From Phlebopus portentosus (lineage: Eukaryota; Basidiomycota; Agaricomycetes; Boletales; Boletinellaceae), in assembly GCA_037892935.1 (NCBI GenBank), contig JAYXKI010000006.1:868001-932000 (forward strand): DNA of 64,000 bases, written 5' to 3'. Positions 9,946 through 22,903 of the stretch are shown here, piece after piece. Within the stretch, counting starts at the first letter, position 1. The number at the start of each line of letters is the position of its first letter. The notes under the pieces are model-generated. The model had not been told where the DNA came from, made no database searches, and saw only the letters and a program-made list of their open reading frames with translations. Both the position numbers and the translations under genes were made by a program.

Positions 9946-12900
9946 CTAATGGCCAAAAGGCTTCAAAGAGATAGATATAATCCAGAGTCTGTAATTCCTT
10001 CCGAGAGATGATACAGGAGTAGAGGTAACCGAGCCGACATCCTCGGGGTCGTCAACGGGTCGCAGAATTCTATCGGTTAAAGGCTTGTGAAATGCAATAT
10101 TAGACTCAATCGACCTAACCGGAAAAGAAAGCTTAACGTACCCTATTGCGAGCATCAACCCATATCCTATGGTAGCTACGACCTAAATGAGATGCTCGGT
10201 TAAAAGATAGGGCACAGTTTCCACATGCCATGGACTTACTAAAGCTGAGATGATACTCGCCGGGACGCCATTCTTTAGGAAATCGATATTCGACAGGTAC
10301 AAGTGACCTAAATCGTCTTCTTGTGTAGCTCTGAAACAAAGACGCGTAAATATCCCAATTTCGGGATTCATTGAAATTGACACATACGCAGTTTGATTAG
10401 GGAAACCTGATACAGGCATTCCCATTCCAGTCGAGCACACCAAACCCGTCAAGAATATTAGAAGGCGTTGATGATTCCCCGGGAGATTGTTCCCCACTTC
10501 TTTGGCGATTGGCACCAGAAGAACGCTAGCAATGGTGTGACTGATGAACGTTGAAATAATCTGCATTGCTTCACATAAGAGTTCCGTAAGAAATATGCGA
10601 CGAGCTTCACCTACCAAGACAATGAAAGTCAATGCCAGAACAACAGCCGATAACGGGCGACCGCTGATACTGTCCCTGATCCCGTCCCCGAGAATATTCA
10701 AAAGGCCCGAGCTGGTTACACCTTTACCGAGGGCGATACCACCCATGGCTAGAAATACAACGGTCCACAGAAATTGTTCGAAGTCATCCTTCGCACGAAA
10801 AGATAAGAGTGCTTCAAATATTATATGCCGAACGGCATACCTTCCGCAATACACCCGTAGCGAAGAAAGCGACGATAGGGATGATTGCAATGATGCCCAT
10901 ATCACCAATGAACCCTTCTATTTTCTTCTCTACGCACCACAGGGCAATAGTGAATATGCAGATAAACATAACCCAATACTGCTTCAGAGTGAAGCGTTCT
11001 TTAGTGGGCCGTATCTCCTTGATCACAAGCTCCTCGCCGTCGACAGTGCGAGAAGGGGAGTAACTCAATAGAAGGAACAGCCAGATGAATAATATGGACA
11101 AGCCCGATACCGGGAGGGCGACAGCGAACCACTGACCCCAGTCTAAAGGCTCATCCATTTCGTCCAGGGCGATCAGATTCTGCGGCGAAGATATCGGTGA
11201 GCTCTGGCCTCCGATGTTAGCAGCCAGAGCAATTCCCATCTAAGTAGAAACAAAAGACGATGAGTATCCCGTGATACTATCAGATAGGTCAACAGGTGAT
11301 TACAATCAGACACGGAGCGAAGCTGGCTTTCGGAGGTAAATTCCTGAGGATCGGCTGAAAGCATTTGAGTGAAGAGAAAGTTATTCACATCTACTACAAG
11401 ACACACCTTAATCAGGGTGAAACATAGCGTTGGCGCAGCTACGTTACTTAATAAATGATTATAGTCAGTACAGGATCGCAGTGAATCAGATATCACATAC
11501 CTAATCCACATGCTTGCGAAACACGAGACACCCATAAATGCCAGAAGGACGATATTTGGTCTCGTCCCCGCTAAACTCAGCAATCTTGTTATTATGACCC
11601 GATCGATGTTTGACTTGCTTAATGCCGAGGCGATAGTGAACCCCCCTATAAGGAGCATAATCGTTGGAGAAAACATTTGCGAGAAAACAAATCTTGAGGT
11701 GTTTCAGTATACGCAGCTTGACCAAAACTACATACACTCACTTCGTAGCTTCGTGTGCCTCCAAACGTTTACCAATTTCTTCCTGTGAAATAAAAACACG
11801 GAAGACAACGAGAAGCAATGGGACAAGTATAGATGTGACGAATAATGGAATCGCCTGAAACTTCTTCAGCGAGAAAAAACACAATAAAAAGGCATTTACT
11901 TACCTCAGTAGCCCACAGAATAGTACTGAAAACGAGTATCGCGAAGCAATTATTGGCTTCCGCAGTGGGAAAGACGCGGGAATTCAATAGCGCAATAAAT
12001 GCAATTAGAGCTCCGAGCAGAAATACTGCCTTTGCCGGAAATCTGAGTCTGCCAAGCGGGGTAGGAATAGAAAAGGTGGCTGCCTCCTCTTCCTCGACAT
12101 GTCCGCCAAGCGACTTCACATGTCCATCCTGTACGCCGCGACGTTCTTGGCTGATCATCGTTCGCCACACAGTGTCCCTTTCCCAAGCAATGTGTTCCCG
12201 CATGAAAACTTTCAGCTGACGCGCAGCGGCAGCGACATCACCGTGAGTAATGCACTTCGCATAAAGGATAACGAGACGGTTGATGGCGTCGTTTAGTCGA
12301 TCTTTGGTTGTCTGCTGAAAAGGGTACGCTTCTTCAACAACGTCATGCATGTAATGATCCTTAAGCTACAAAACATAGGAGCCTTCAGACAAGGATAACA
12401 AAGACAGATGTGATACTTACTTCGTTGTACGTAACCTTGTCGTATCTTAGGCATTTAGTGAGCAAAAGAACATGAATATAAGTAATCGATCTTACTTCTT
12501 GAGGATTTTCCTGAAGCCAGAGTAGTTCAGCTCCACATACGCTCTCAAGGAAGTGAGCTGATTATATAGCGTCGCTATTCGTCTTTTGAAGAGTGCTCGA
12601 ATATCAAACGCGTAACTTGACTTCGACGTCCAGATAGTCTCTTTTCCGAGTTGTGATGACGTTACACTACTACCTGGCTTCACAAAATTGAATATATTCG
12701 ATAAAGCAGTCCTCGCACGAGCTGGTGATGATCTTCGCAAATCCCCTGTGCTGGTCCGTACTGTGTCATCCTCAGGAATCTGACTTAGTGACGCCATACT
12801 GGCTTCCAGCTCGTGGATATCTTCGTTCGAAGACATGCTGAGTCGGCGCTGCATTCTTGAAGTGCCTGACTCCTGGGACAACGATTTCAGGATCCCAGCT

Positions 12901-13544
12901 TAATAAACGTGTCAGTGACGAAAACCAGATGGAGACAAGAAGCTGCTTACGAGCCGGATGCGCTCTTGCTTCAGATCCTGAGCGTCTGCGGCCAGACGAG
13001 ACTCTCCCTTGACGCCTTTCTCGGCTCGGTGATTTTCTAGTCCAACCCTCATCGTCTTCGTCTTCGTCCTCTTCTTCATCCTCATCAAGGTATCGTTGAT
13101 CCGAAACACTTTCTTCGTCTTGCATCCTAACCAACTCTTCCAGATCCTCAAGTTCCGAGAGGAATTTACGCTCCTGCGCCTCGTAGAATTTACAGATCTT
13201 CGTCAACTCCTGATCCAGAAGGGGGATGAAGTAAGGGTCGGTGGATGAAGATGCATCGTGGCCCATGAGTGCGGAGCTTTCATTAGACTCCAGATCGGTG
13301 GAACGTTGCCTACGTATCCCGCGTTCCTGTTGCTGTTTCTTCTCGAGCTGATAGATGTGTTTTTTCAATGCCGAGTAACTTTCGCCAAACAACATCAGAC
13401 TAACACTGAAAACGAACGTTGTGCGTGACTCACGCGATGTACTCATCCCACCAGTCCGCTACCGCATTAAACTTGAGAGAGTTGCTGGGAGAAATGTTAT
13501 GAGAGCCAAAAGTTGCACGAATACTCAACATACCTGAATTTCAT
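9946..13544 (-). CDS. SPX-domain low-affinity phosphate transporter (PHO87/PHO90/PHO91 type)
   Basis: This gene encodes a plasma-membrane or vacuolar phosphate permease of the SPX + SLC13/anion-transporter class. The ATG at 13544 opens an 11-nt exon (MKF + AG), followed by exon 13484-13434 (SNSLKFNAVADWWDEYIA) and exon 13378-12951 (YSALKKHIYQLEKKQQQ). These form the tripartite SPX start, which binds inositol pyrophosphates. A long acidic/Ser-rich loop follows, then NYSGFRKILKK, YDKVTYNE and LKDHYMHDVVEEAYPF across two small introns. Membrane segments then follow: FLLGALIAFIALLNSRVF, MFSPTIMLLIGGFTIA, ALAANIGGQSSPISSPQN (the conserved substrate-site loop), FLAMGGIALGKG and STGMGMPVSGFPN. At least ten introns are needed. 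The C-terminal exon runs on from VVATIGYGLMLAIG for about 60 residues to the TAG at 9946, longer than I would expect, so an unseen final intron is possible. Confidence 0.9.
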
Positions 13545-14706
13545 GACTTCTGAATTGCTATTACGATATCCTGTTTCTCGATGTCTGAATGGTCGCAATG
13601 GTATTGTCTCTGTACGACTGTCGTCGTGAGCAGAGCTCTGGCCTGTAAGGCTCCAAAAACTCGCCAGAAAAGTAATGATGAGCTGAGAGTTCAGGCCACA
13701 AGCATAGAACTGGACAACGAAACTAATAGGAACAGGCTTGGTGGTGGAACGGGCGCAGTCGGCAACATACCATGTGGCGGTGAGCGTCGATCGTATTTCA
13801 CGTAATTGAATTATATAAGCTTCTGATTATGCCATTCTTTACTTTTCGAAGATATGATTCCGATTGGGGTTAAAGAATAAGGCTCGCGGAGCATTTCTGT
13901 AAAATGGAAGCAAGTCGATATCCGAAGGTCCGTGATGTCGATAACTGGGGGACAGTGCGAGTATGGGCAGATGCTTCCAGGTCTCAATGCGAATCTGACA
14001 ACCTAGATCGATGAGCGGTCGAAAGACTCGGAACTTTGGCGAGGCTTGGAATGTCAACATCAGAGCATCATAACTTATTCTCTTGGTCATTTTCAGTGGG
14101 AAAGAAGGGACTGAACGGTTTGCCTAAGGAACGGAATGAAAGGCTACAAAAGACTGGTGCTAATGGTCCTGCAGAACAAACTAAACTAGTCGGCACACTC
14201 GAAAAATAGAAGACATGTCCGTGTAAATAGACATGAGGGGGGGGAGGGGGGTGAAAGTCCTGACAAAGAACGAACGACTGTGTGCAAACGTACAAATGAG
14301 GGTAGTTGTATGAATATTAAGTCCGAATCCGATGGATACAAGTTATTTAATTTTTTCTCAATTATTGTGAAGAAGTCTCACTGTACGGTGTGGTTTGGTT
14401 TTCACCGCGAGACGACGCCAAGAATTCGATAGTGTCATCATATGAGGAATATTGAATGGCGAACGTACGAAATGACCAGTAGGCCGCTCGACCAAGAGAA
14501 AACATAATGGATTGGTGAGTCGAATCCCATGGCTTAGGATTCACGGCTTGCGGTCGAACCCGGCTGGAAGAAGCCAATAGCCTCGTGGTCGATAACTGTC
14601 TTCAATTAGTCGACTACGCTGGCGAGATGAAATGGTAATGGAAGCTCCCAACCAGCGCTGTAATGTCCCAAATCCTTCCAACAGTTGACAATAGCAGTAG
14701 CATTGT
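13545..14706. other. Intergenic: phosphate transporter promoter and KilA-N gene 3' side
   Basis: About 1.16 kb with no supported gene. A G-rich run (about 14235-14251) is present on the plus strand. I looked for CACGTG Pho4-type sites near the transporter start and saw none. Confidence 0.4.
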
Positions 14707-17353
14707 CTATTCCTGGTCGAAAGGACTTCCTTGCATGGGCCGGTAGGCTGAATACCGAAGAGGACTTCGTGGTTGTGGGCGCGTGTATACAGACGGAGTC
14801 TGTGCATCGTCACGATATCCCAATGGCGTAGGAGTTCGCGAGTGCGCTTGCGGCCGCCAGGGTCCGGCCGATAGAGCTGGTGTATTCTGGCGATGTACAT
14901 TCTCTTCTTCATCAGTAGCGGAGCGTTTTCTTGGTCTGCCAGTCACATCTACGTCGTGCAAGGCATTCGACGTCCGAGTGCGAGACGGAAGAGCTACGAT
15001 GACCTGTAAACGCTAGTTCACTTGTAGAGTGCAAAGGACGTACATGTTTCACCTGAAGGCCCTTCTGTAGTTAGCCCTTCCAATTCTACATCCTCTCTAA
15101 GTTGCAATGGCGATTGGACGTATCGACTTCGAAATGAGTAGCTTCTAACTAGCATTGCCGTGGATCGATCCCATTCATCCGAGTACCTCTGTTCTCCTCG
15201 GCCAGGATTCATTTGACCAGAAATGACATTTGTGTATACATATCCTGAAGTACTGGTCGAAGCACTCAGACCAACTTCGGGAGTCGCTAATCCAGTGACC
15301 TGCGGTATCCGATAGGAATCGCTTAGCAATGCAAATAATTATGAGCGCAACGTCAGGTGAGATAATTGTCGCTACCTACGGTTGTAACGGAGGTTCAGAT
15401 AGCGACCGGCGCCTCCTCGACAACTGGTCTTGGGTAGGGGCACCGATCATGTCCGAATCGACGTCGCCGGTGTCTCTATGACTACCCTCGTCAATTGAAA
15501 CGAAGCTAGCGCGTCGCGATGCTCCGACCTCTTCGTCATCAAGGGCAAGGCGTCTCAGAACGGAAGCCGAGTCGAACCGCTGATTTGAGCTGTCACTGAT
15601 GGCAAGAGGGGGGAAATTACTAAGAGCAGATATGGGAGGCAGGGAATATTCGATGCTGCTTTGCGAAGGACGTCGAGACGAATCCGACGGCGGGTAGCTT
15701 GGTGAATTTGCCCTTATTGGCGGTAAATTTATTACCTCTCCCGGTCCTGTCTGTTGGGCTGCAGGTATCGTCGCAGAATCGCCGGCTGGCGTTGATGCCT
15801 TTAAACCGGTGTCTCCTGGAGGAAACGCCGAGGCTGCACGTCGCGAGCTGCCTTCAGTGAAAGCGTTACGCGGTTGCGAGGATGGAATTGTAAGCGGAGG
15901 AAGGTCTACTGGGGAGGGTCTTGAGATCGCAGGGCCCAGCGTAGACCCAGAGCGGTGGCGCAAGTGCGCAGCGCTTTGGTAGGGTGAAAAGCGATCACGC
16001 GAATTATGTATTGTGAGTTCCGTCGCGGGCTCTCGCATCCGACTGAGCGACACATGGTGGTGGTGGCCACTCTCCAAGCCAACAGTAGAGTAGGAGGTCG
16101 CAGTAGAAAAGGGGACTCTGGAAGACGAAGTATGTCCGAATGCAGGACGAAAGGTGAATTGCGGACGAATTTTGCCAAATGAATACTGTCCAATGTTCAA
16201 ACTTTCTCCAGAATGAGGAGTCTCATCTTCGTGTCGCGTTCCAGACGGGCCTGCAATTTGCGATGGTGATAACAGACGAGAGTGGTACTCTTCAGAGGTC
16301 ACTGCCGAGAGAGGAGGTAGGGAGGACGGGCCAGGATGTCGCGTCTGCTGACCTTTATCTGCTTGCGAAGCGTCAGAGTCCGAAGGTTGCGGCGGAGGTA
16401 AAGTTGCCGACAAAGGCAAAGGAACGGCAGCGCGCCGGCCACGCCTCCTGCCTGGCTGGTTCCCTAAGATCTGTCCATAGCCTGGTTGGTCTGGAGAAAG
16501 GCAAGTTGAAGGAAACGTTGGTCTATTGCAGATACATCAACACTGGTCAGCACGACAAGCTCCGGATACATACCCAAACAGTGGAATCAAGTCCTCGCGA
16601 ATCGTCCATGCTACTCTGCAAAAAAAAAAAAAAAAAAATTACATAACTCCACTAGAATATAATCTCCAATGGTCTGCACTTACCGCCTCGCCAAGCGCAG
16701 TGCAACCTAGAAGCAGAAATTTAATTATAGATATTAGTACATGTTTAATCGGAATTGTATCGGATACAGACTTCGTAAGGCATCCAGGTTCCTTGGATCT
16801 TCAGATAGCCCCCACGAACACGACGAAGTTGCGGTGCAAGGTCGGGTTGAGACTCCAACATCTTGACAATGTCGGCTAAATTATTTTGCGATTTTAGCTA
16901 AAACATCGTTGTCCTCGCTGGGGAATAGATGCCTACCTTTCGCATTTCCTAGAGCTGACAAGGAAAGGTTACGGGGGAAGAAGCAAACATAATTTCTTGG
17001 GAAAACATACCTTTCCAAATCCCGGTCCAAAGTATGTATCCGTCGTCGATGTCCATCATGATCCATTGGCCATTGAGGGGATATTCATAGACCGGGCTGT
17101 TTGGTCGCCGAGCGAGTGTCACAGAACTAATCCGAGGGGAAATTCTGAATTGCTCACATATAACCGCGTCTGTCGTTTGAGGTAATATAGCGTCCTCGAG
17201 TCACTCTGTGCTTTGCGCTCGCATATGGACGAAAGCGACCCGTGGCAGAAGGGGATCCAGCATCCTAGATGAATAGCTATGAATAATTTGCGGTGGCCCT
17301 ACGAATGGGAGGGGGAGTTATACCTGGAGGAGGCCATGGGAAGGCGGGTCCAT
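14707..17353 (-). CDS. KilA-N/APSES-domain transcription factor with AT-hooks
   Basis: This is a fungal-specific DNA-binding regulator. Minus-strand exons join in phase to give RPNSPVYEYPLNGQWIMMDI, DDGYILWTGIWKALGNAK, ADIVKMLESQPDLAPQLRRV, RGGYLKIQGTWMPYE, VALRLARRVAWTIREDL and IPLFGPTFPSTCLSPDQPGY. This is a complete KilA-N/APSES fold of the XBP1-like type. An AT-hook-like GRRRGRRA follows at about 16455. A roughly 350-residue Ser/Pro-rich linker reads to 15378, where it splices (donor gtaggt, acceptor before 15317) into DSYRIPQVTG. The last exon contains GRPRKRSATDEEE, a second AT-hook core, and ends at TAG 14707. The 5' end is uncertain. ATG 17353 (MDPPSHGLLQ before gtataa) is the best start, but the exon between it and RPNSPVYEY is unresolved. 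One intron carries an 18-nt T run before its acceptor (plus strand 16621-16638). Confidence 0.85.
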
Positions 17354-18604
17354 GAAGGTCGAAGATAGAGAGAGAATCAAAGCAAAAAGTGAAGGGACAG
17401 ATGTTAAGGATTGGCGCTAGTGAAGCGCACTTGCCGGAGGGGCATAAGCATCTGGGAGGGGAAGAGTGAAGGTGAAGCGTGGCTAAGAAGATATTATGAC
17501 CGGAGAACGGTCACAACAGAACAAAATGGAAATAGAAAACTAGCGATAATATTTACTTGAATATTGACTCGGCATAAGCGCAGATCTACTTGACCGATCG
17601 ACTTCGTTCAAAAGAAGGTACAGCACGGAGTACCATGCTCGCGTGGTATTATCGGATCGGGACCACGTGTGACACCAGAAATAATACTTCCGTCACTCGT
17701 CACGGCCGACATCCACGTGGGAATCCTTGCGCTAAATCTCAATAATTAATTTCGGCCACTCCGACGCCACCAGGCAGGCTGGAGTAATCCAAGTAGGTCC
17801 TTGTTGTAGACATTATGCAGTATTGGCCAATACAAACACACCTTCCCTTTGAAACCGCTTCTACGCCCCTTCTCCACGCTATATAAATGGCATTCCCTTC
17901 TTTTCTGGCGCATACCTCTCCATATATCTCATCACACAGGGGCTCGCTGAAACAAGTGTCTGGCAAACGAGCCAAGCAGATGGATCACTCATCTTCGTTC
18001 GTAAACAAATTATTCGATCGATGGTATTCTCCTTTCGTTTAGATGTCTCCCGCGGGGAGCGCTCGCCGATATGTTCACAAACGTTTGTGTTCTCGGAGGA
18101 CGAATTTCTTTCCATGAGAGTGTCGGCCAATAAAGACAGCGAAGATTAAGTGTTTGAAGGGGTGCGAAAAGTGGAGGCGCGAATTCTCGAAAACCCGGTA
18201 ACTCAATGGGGTGATTCATCGATCAAGTGGAAAACATTGATAGGGTCCCTTTGGATTTTCGGTGGGCACAGGATGGGAGTTCTCGTGCGAGTCTTTGTTC
18301 CAGGGGAAAGGTAGATCCTTCTGATCGACGCTCGACATCAGCTCACTTCTGTCTGTGCTCTTTCGTTTCAGGCACACACGATCGAGAGATAACACCGCGA
18401 AGAAGGAGCAAAGCCACAATTCACACTCAATAGGCAGGAAAGCTTGTTAAAGTCCGTTCCCCATTCCACAGTCTCCACGGTCAGCGCGACGCCGTCAAAT
18501 CAATGACTTTCGTAAATACAGGATAAATCTAAAATTCGATAGAACGAATGGAAGGACGTGATTATTCGCCGCCGGCTTTATCTTTCCATGTGGGGCCTCT
18601 GACA
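17354..18604. promoter_or_regulatory. Long upstream region of the KilA-N regulator, with two CACGTG boxes
   Basis: This is 1.25 kb without a supported gene, between the start of the KilA-N factor and the 3' end of ornithine decarboxylase. Two palindromic CACGTG E-boxes lie at 17664-17669 and 17714-17719, exactly 50 bp apart, about 310-370 bp upstream of the proposed ATG. CACGTG is the site of bHLH regulators such as Pho4/Cbf1/SREBP-type proteins. Which factor acts here cannot be told from the sequence. Confidence 0.45.
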
Positions 18605-20302
18605 TTACCCAGCTCCGCCTCCGATTTCGAAGTCGCTCCCGCCGGAAGCAGTGGAAAAGTCCGAAAGAATACGTCTAACTTCCAATGATCCTGCTCCACC
18701 GCCCGACGTATAGATCACATTGCTAACTTCAAAACCATTGAACTGGCTCGCCGCGCAAACCGTGTAAGCACCCATGTTCTCAAAAACGAGCCAGTCGCCA
18801 ACGGAAAGGCTCGTAGGTAATTGTGTTAGTGGGCAGACACAATCAATCGAATCACAGGTTGGACCCCATACACTGCACGGGCGGAGCGGCTCCGTGGAAG
18901 GAACATGGAAAGAACCGCCCATAGAAAGCACGTGAGGATGGACGATCTGATGATCAAAGAGGATACAATTGAACGATCCGTAAACTCCGTCATTGATGTA
19001 ATCTGGAATTTCCGGTGTGAGCAAAAGGCCGAAAAAGAGAAAACATAATAGGGACAAAAGAAAAGAACCCGAAAAGGGGGAGGAACAAATTTTTCAGGCA
19101 CGTACACATCACACGCGGTGTTTTGGAATCTTCATCAGAGGGAACGGGAGCTTCGCGTTTTCCCTCGTCCAGGGGTGCACGTCTCGCAATGATATTCCCC
19201 GCAAGATGAAATGCATTCGACACATAGAAGCGACCTGGCTCTGCGATGATTCTGATCGACTCGCGATTGGGGAAGTAGTGTTCAATCGCTTCAGAAAGTA
19301 TCCTTGCGCTTGCCTCGAAGGTTGCATCCTCGAAGCCACCTCCGACATCCAGTAATGTAAAATCATAGCCTGCCTCTTTTCCCATATCGAATGCCGTGCG
19401 TGCATGCGCCACCGCATCCGCGAAAGCCGATGTATCGAAACAACCGCTTCCAACATGGAAACTAATACCAATAACGGACAGGTTGAGACGACGAGCAGTC
19501 GATAGAAGACCCGGAACCGTGACGAGTGGGGCACCAAACTTCGTTCCAAGAGCACAGAGGCTCTTCGAGTCATCTGTAAGGATCCGTACCACAAGCTTGG
19601 CACGGGGATGGGAACGAGCAATTTTGTGCAATTCGTCGACATTGTCGAATGTCATCATTTCAACGCCCGCCTTCGCAGCATTGCGAATAAAAGACAAGGC
19701 TTTGCACGGATTGGCAAAAATAATACGTGAAGGATCGACAATACCCAAATCTAGAACGCGCGAAATTTCGTTGTTTGAAGCGCAATCAAAACCCGTGCCT
19801 AACGCTGCTAGAACGCGAAGCACGTATGGGTCAGGATTGCACTTAACGGCTATGTTTCAGCAATATTTAGCGATAAAATTCTATATTGCATTTAAACAGG
19901 AGAATACAACACACCATAAAAAGGCTCGATAGCCGGCAGGCACCTCTTCCACCTTTCGTGTTGCTTGTAAACATAGCTAAGATCTGCGACAAAGAAGGCC
20001 TTTTCTGCGTCCGGCTCATGCATTGCTGAGAGTCGCGAAGCTCTCATGACACCATTACGCAAATGAAGCTCGGCGTGTCCTCGGAGTAAAGGTGGCATAT
20101 GAGGGATATGTACGTCTTCGCACGTATTGTGCAAATCGTTCACCGATAACGGAATACTTGGAGATGTCGAGGGAAATCCATTGACAGATATTTCGGCAGT
20201 GCTGCCAAAGAAATCCTCCTGGGATCGAACTAGAGTTGGTTCGGATCGAACATTCTCGTATTCGATGGGAGCCTGTGCTGAGATGACCTCGACGCGAGAC
20301 AT
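18605..20302 (-). CDS. SPE1: Ornithine decarboxylase
   Basis: This PLP-dependent fold-III enzyme converts ornithine to putrescine, the first step of polyamine synthesis in the cytosol. There are three exons. Exon 1 (ATG 20302) ends KRCLPAIEPFY and splices to AVKCNPDPYVLRVLAAL, which carries the PLP-binding Lys. Then follow GTGFDCASNNEISRVL, FANPCKALSFIRNA, the glycine-rich HVGSGCFDTSAFADAV, LLDVGGGFED and AEPGRFYVSNAFHLAG. A long intron follows (donor gtacgt after PRVM). The last exon reads YYINDGVYGSFNCILFDHQ and WGPTCDSIDCV, with the catalytic Cys contributed across the dimer, and ends at TAA 18605. The N-terminal ~110 residues before the barrel are longer than in animals, as in fungal enzymes, and probably contain degradation signals. 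Antizyme regulation is known for the family but not visible here. Confidence 0.95.
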
Positions 20303-21308
20303 AATTGGCGGTGACGTGTAGCAAGGAGGGCGGCAAGAATGCTCTAGAGATGAATTGAAATCGAGGTCTATGTCTATGTGTGTTTGTTCCTCACAGGAGG
20401 ATGAAGACGTGCGTGCCAGTTGTGCCGGTCAAATGTATCTTCCCACGATAAGGAAGCTTCGTCTTTTGGTTCTGTACAATGCCAGGTACCAAATTACCGA
20501 ACCTTAGCCGCCGCGGTCGCAGATGCGAGACCGGGCGGGTAGGACGGTAATTGGATAAGCCCCCTCAGTCGGTGATGTTCCTCGCTCTCAAAGAGGCGAG
20601 GAGAGAGACACGAAAGAAGCAATGAAGGACGAGAGTAGATATTCTTCGAAACAAGACACGCCTAGTGCCTTTATTCAGTTTCTTTGAGCAGTATCAACCA
20701 ATGGTTCTAGTAAGATGTTAGGGAGGTTCTCCTGTGCAAAAGGGTCAGTCGCAGCCCACGGAAGAGCAATCTGAAACTGCTCGCCTCTTACGGACGACCA
20801 CCTAGAAACACGAGGCGCATTTAGATGAGGAGGACTCTTTCAAAATAAGAATCAACACGTACTCGCGGTTGAGCAGACGAAGGTCTGTATTTCTCGCCTG
20901 GTCAGGAATATTGGCGAATTTTCAACGAATCGAAGTTCTGGAGCGCAACAATGAAAAGACGAGATTACTGGTCTAGGGTCTGAAATGCTCTATCTGCGAT
21001 GCGATGGTCGTCGTTCAAGAGAAAGAGAGCCGAGTCGAAGGGGAGCGACGAGGCGGTGTCGACTAACACTGAAATTTTACGGAATTCGGCAAATCCCGCG
21101 ATTCTTTACCGTCGTCATACCATAACTTACGTCTGGACCTACATGATATGGAACATCGACATCCCTATACAGCTACAGACAATTTCTTGAAATTACATTA
21201 ATACTGGTAAGATATCGATAAAGGAGTGTTTCCATCTGTGATCCAAGGCCAAGGAAAGTGAGGAAACGTAGGCTGTAACATTACTCCATGATGGAGTTAA
21301 GGAGATTT
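20303..21308. other. Intergenic: ornithine decarboxylase leader/promoter and PTPA 3' side
   Basis: About 1 kb with no supported gene. The segment just above 20302 is presumably the ODC 5' leader. A short frame at 20999-21190 has no recognisable content. Confidence 0.4.
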
Positions 21309-22719
21309 TCAGCTCGAACGATCCGCTGGAGGCCCACTATTTGGCCATGGTGCTCTCGTCGATAGCGGGGCGGAAGTGTTTGATGGTACGTGCATACTTG
21401 CCCATGGCGTAGTCGGAGGATCATGTGACAGGAAATTTCCGACGGCTGAGGACGAGGTCCAAGGCGCTCCGTTTGCAGCGGGCCGAACACAGTTCTCGGA
21501 GGTCCCAGTAGGAGCCGCTGCATACGGATGCATAACAGGGTCCCATCCAAGAAGCCCTTCAACGGGGATGTGCTGCACGACGACTCGTTTACCCAGCACT
21601 TCTGCCTATGTCGACACACTGAGAAGAGAGGTCGTTGGAAAGGAAATGTGAAACGTACCTCATACATCTTGAAGAGGCCTGAATGCACCTTTGCCCAGTT
21701 CGGCACGCCCGTCGCAATTGCATACAACTGGGAAGAATGCTCATGGAACGGGCCGCGCTTAAACTCGTGTATCCTGGATATGGACACAAAATACAGATTT
21801 GTTCGTGGTAAAGGTGGCCGGAGAATAGCAGACACCGGGATGTCTTTCTGATCTTCTCCGTACATCGCGGTTAGCCTCCGTTCTTTAGCTTTACAGAGAG
21901 AACTTACCTCTAAGCTGGGCACTGCCAAATATGTAGCCAAGGAAACTATAGTCGTCAAGTCCCCATACGCCATGACTACCGGCGGGCTCGAGTCTATACA
22001 CGTCTTGAAGGCGCCAGCATAGACGTAAATAGCGATAGAACACAAAGAGTACCAAATCACGTTCTTCTGCTGGCGAGGGATCAAAGAATCGAATGAGGGA
22101 GAGACAGAGTAAAAATAAGCCAAAAGCGGCTTCGTGTCCGGTCCCATAATCCATACGTCCAAAAGATCCGAACGAAATAATGAAGTATGGCTTAAGAAGG
22201 CGGATACAGCAATGAAAGCAAGGAGGAAGCAAACACTTCAGGAGATCATTGGCGTTCTGGAAGATCGCCTCATAAGCATAGTTGTTCAGATTGGATGCGT
22301 GATGAGAGAGCCCACATCCTCCAGTTTCTTTCCCCATTGCCGAAAAGCGAGATTTCCGAATCTCTGCGGGGTAGGCAAAGGAGGGATCTCGTCTATCCAG
22401 CTATCCAATTTATCAAGGAGATCTAGCATTGACTGTATACTCTGAAAGACGAGGCCATCGATTAACGAGCTAAAGAAAAGAAACCGAGTCAGATGCGCAC
22501 CGAGCTCATTTCAGTAGTCCCATCTATGCGCTCTGGAAGGACATGACCAACGACAGCTTCACTCAGTCTATGAAGGAAAAGTAGGTAGTTTTGGTAACCC
22601 TCGGTCGACTTCCAGGATTCTACATCCGTATCCGTTCTTATCTTCAGCGTCGGCGCTTCCAGATTTTTGGCATCCTCTGCTTTCACTTTCGGTAGCGGCG
22701 GCAATATCGCGGTATCCAT
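21309..22719 (-). CDS. RRD2: Serine/threonine phosphatase 2A activator (PTPA, peptidyl-prolyl isomerase)
   Basis: This is PP2A phosphatase activator, an ATP-dependent chaperone that activates the PP2A catalytic subunit. It is called RRD1/RRD2 in yeast; which of the two this is cannot be decided. The ATG at 22719 starts an exon with WKSTEGYQNYLLFLHRLSEA. Later exons read SWIDEIPPLPTPQRFGNLAF, SFGSFGRMDYGTGHEAAFG, YLRLCWRLQDVYRLEPAGSH and GVWGLDDYSFLGYIFGSAQL, which are the signature blocks of the family. FKRGPFHEHSSQLYAI, VPNWAKVHSGLFKMYE and, after another intron, VQHIPVEGLLGW follow. The C-terminal ~80 residues are Ala/Pro/Ser-rich, as in the longer fungal form, and end at TGA 21309. It shares a 184-bp divergent promoter with Ku70. 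Confidence 0.92.
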
Positions 22720-22903
22720 AACATACAGAGTGTACTGAAGACTTGACTTGTGCGTATGCGCTTACTAATAAAAGAGAAACGGGGACTGACGCGCCCGTGA
22801 TATATATCATGTGATGCACGTCCTCGCATTTCGCGTGACAATCATGATCGCGTCTTGCTATTGTTTCACCTCAGCTTTCACGCCCCGACAGCTCTTGCCT
22901 TGC

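Noticed and set aside
15906..16193. Minus-strand alternative frame in the KilA-N gene
   Set aside because: Shadow of the Ser/Pro-rich coding exon; no start context or domain.
16621..16638. Poly-A run as a retroposon tail
   Set aside because: On the coding (minus) strand it is a T run directly before a splice acceptor in the KilA-N gene, so it is better explained as a polypyrimidine tract.
21281..22162. Long (293-codon) minus-strand open frame inside PTPA
   Set aside because: Part of it follows one real exon, but it reads through introns and then leaves the PTPA frame, so the spliced model explains the region better.
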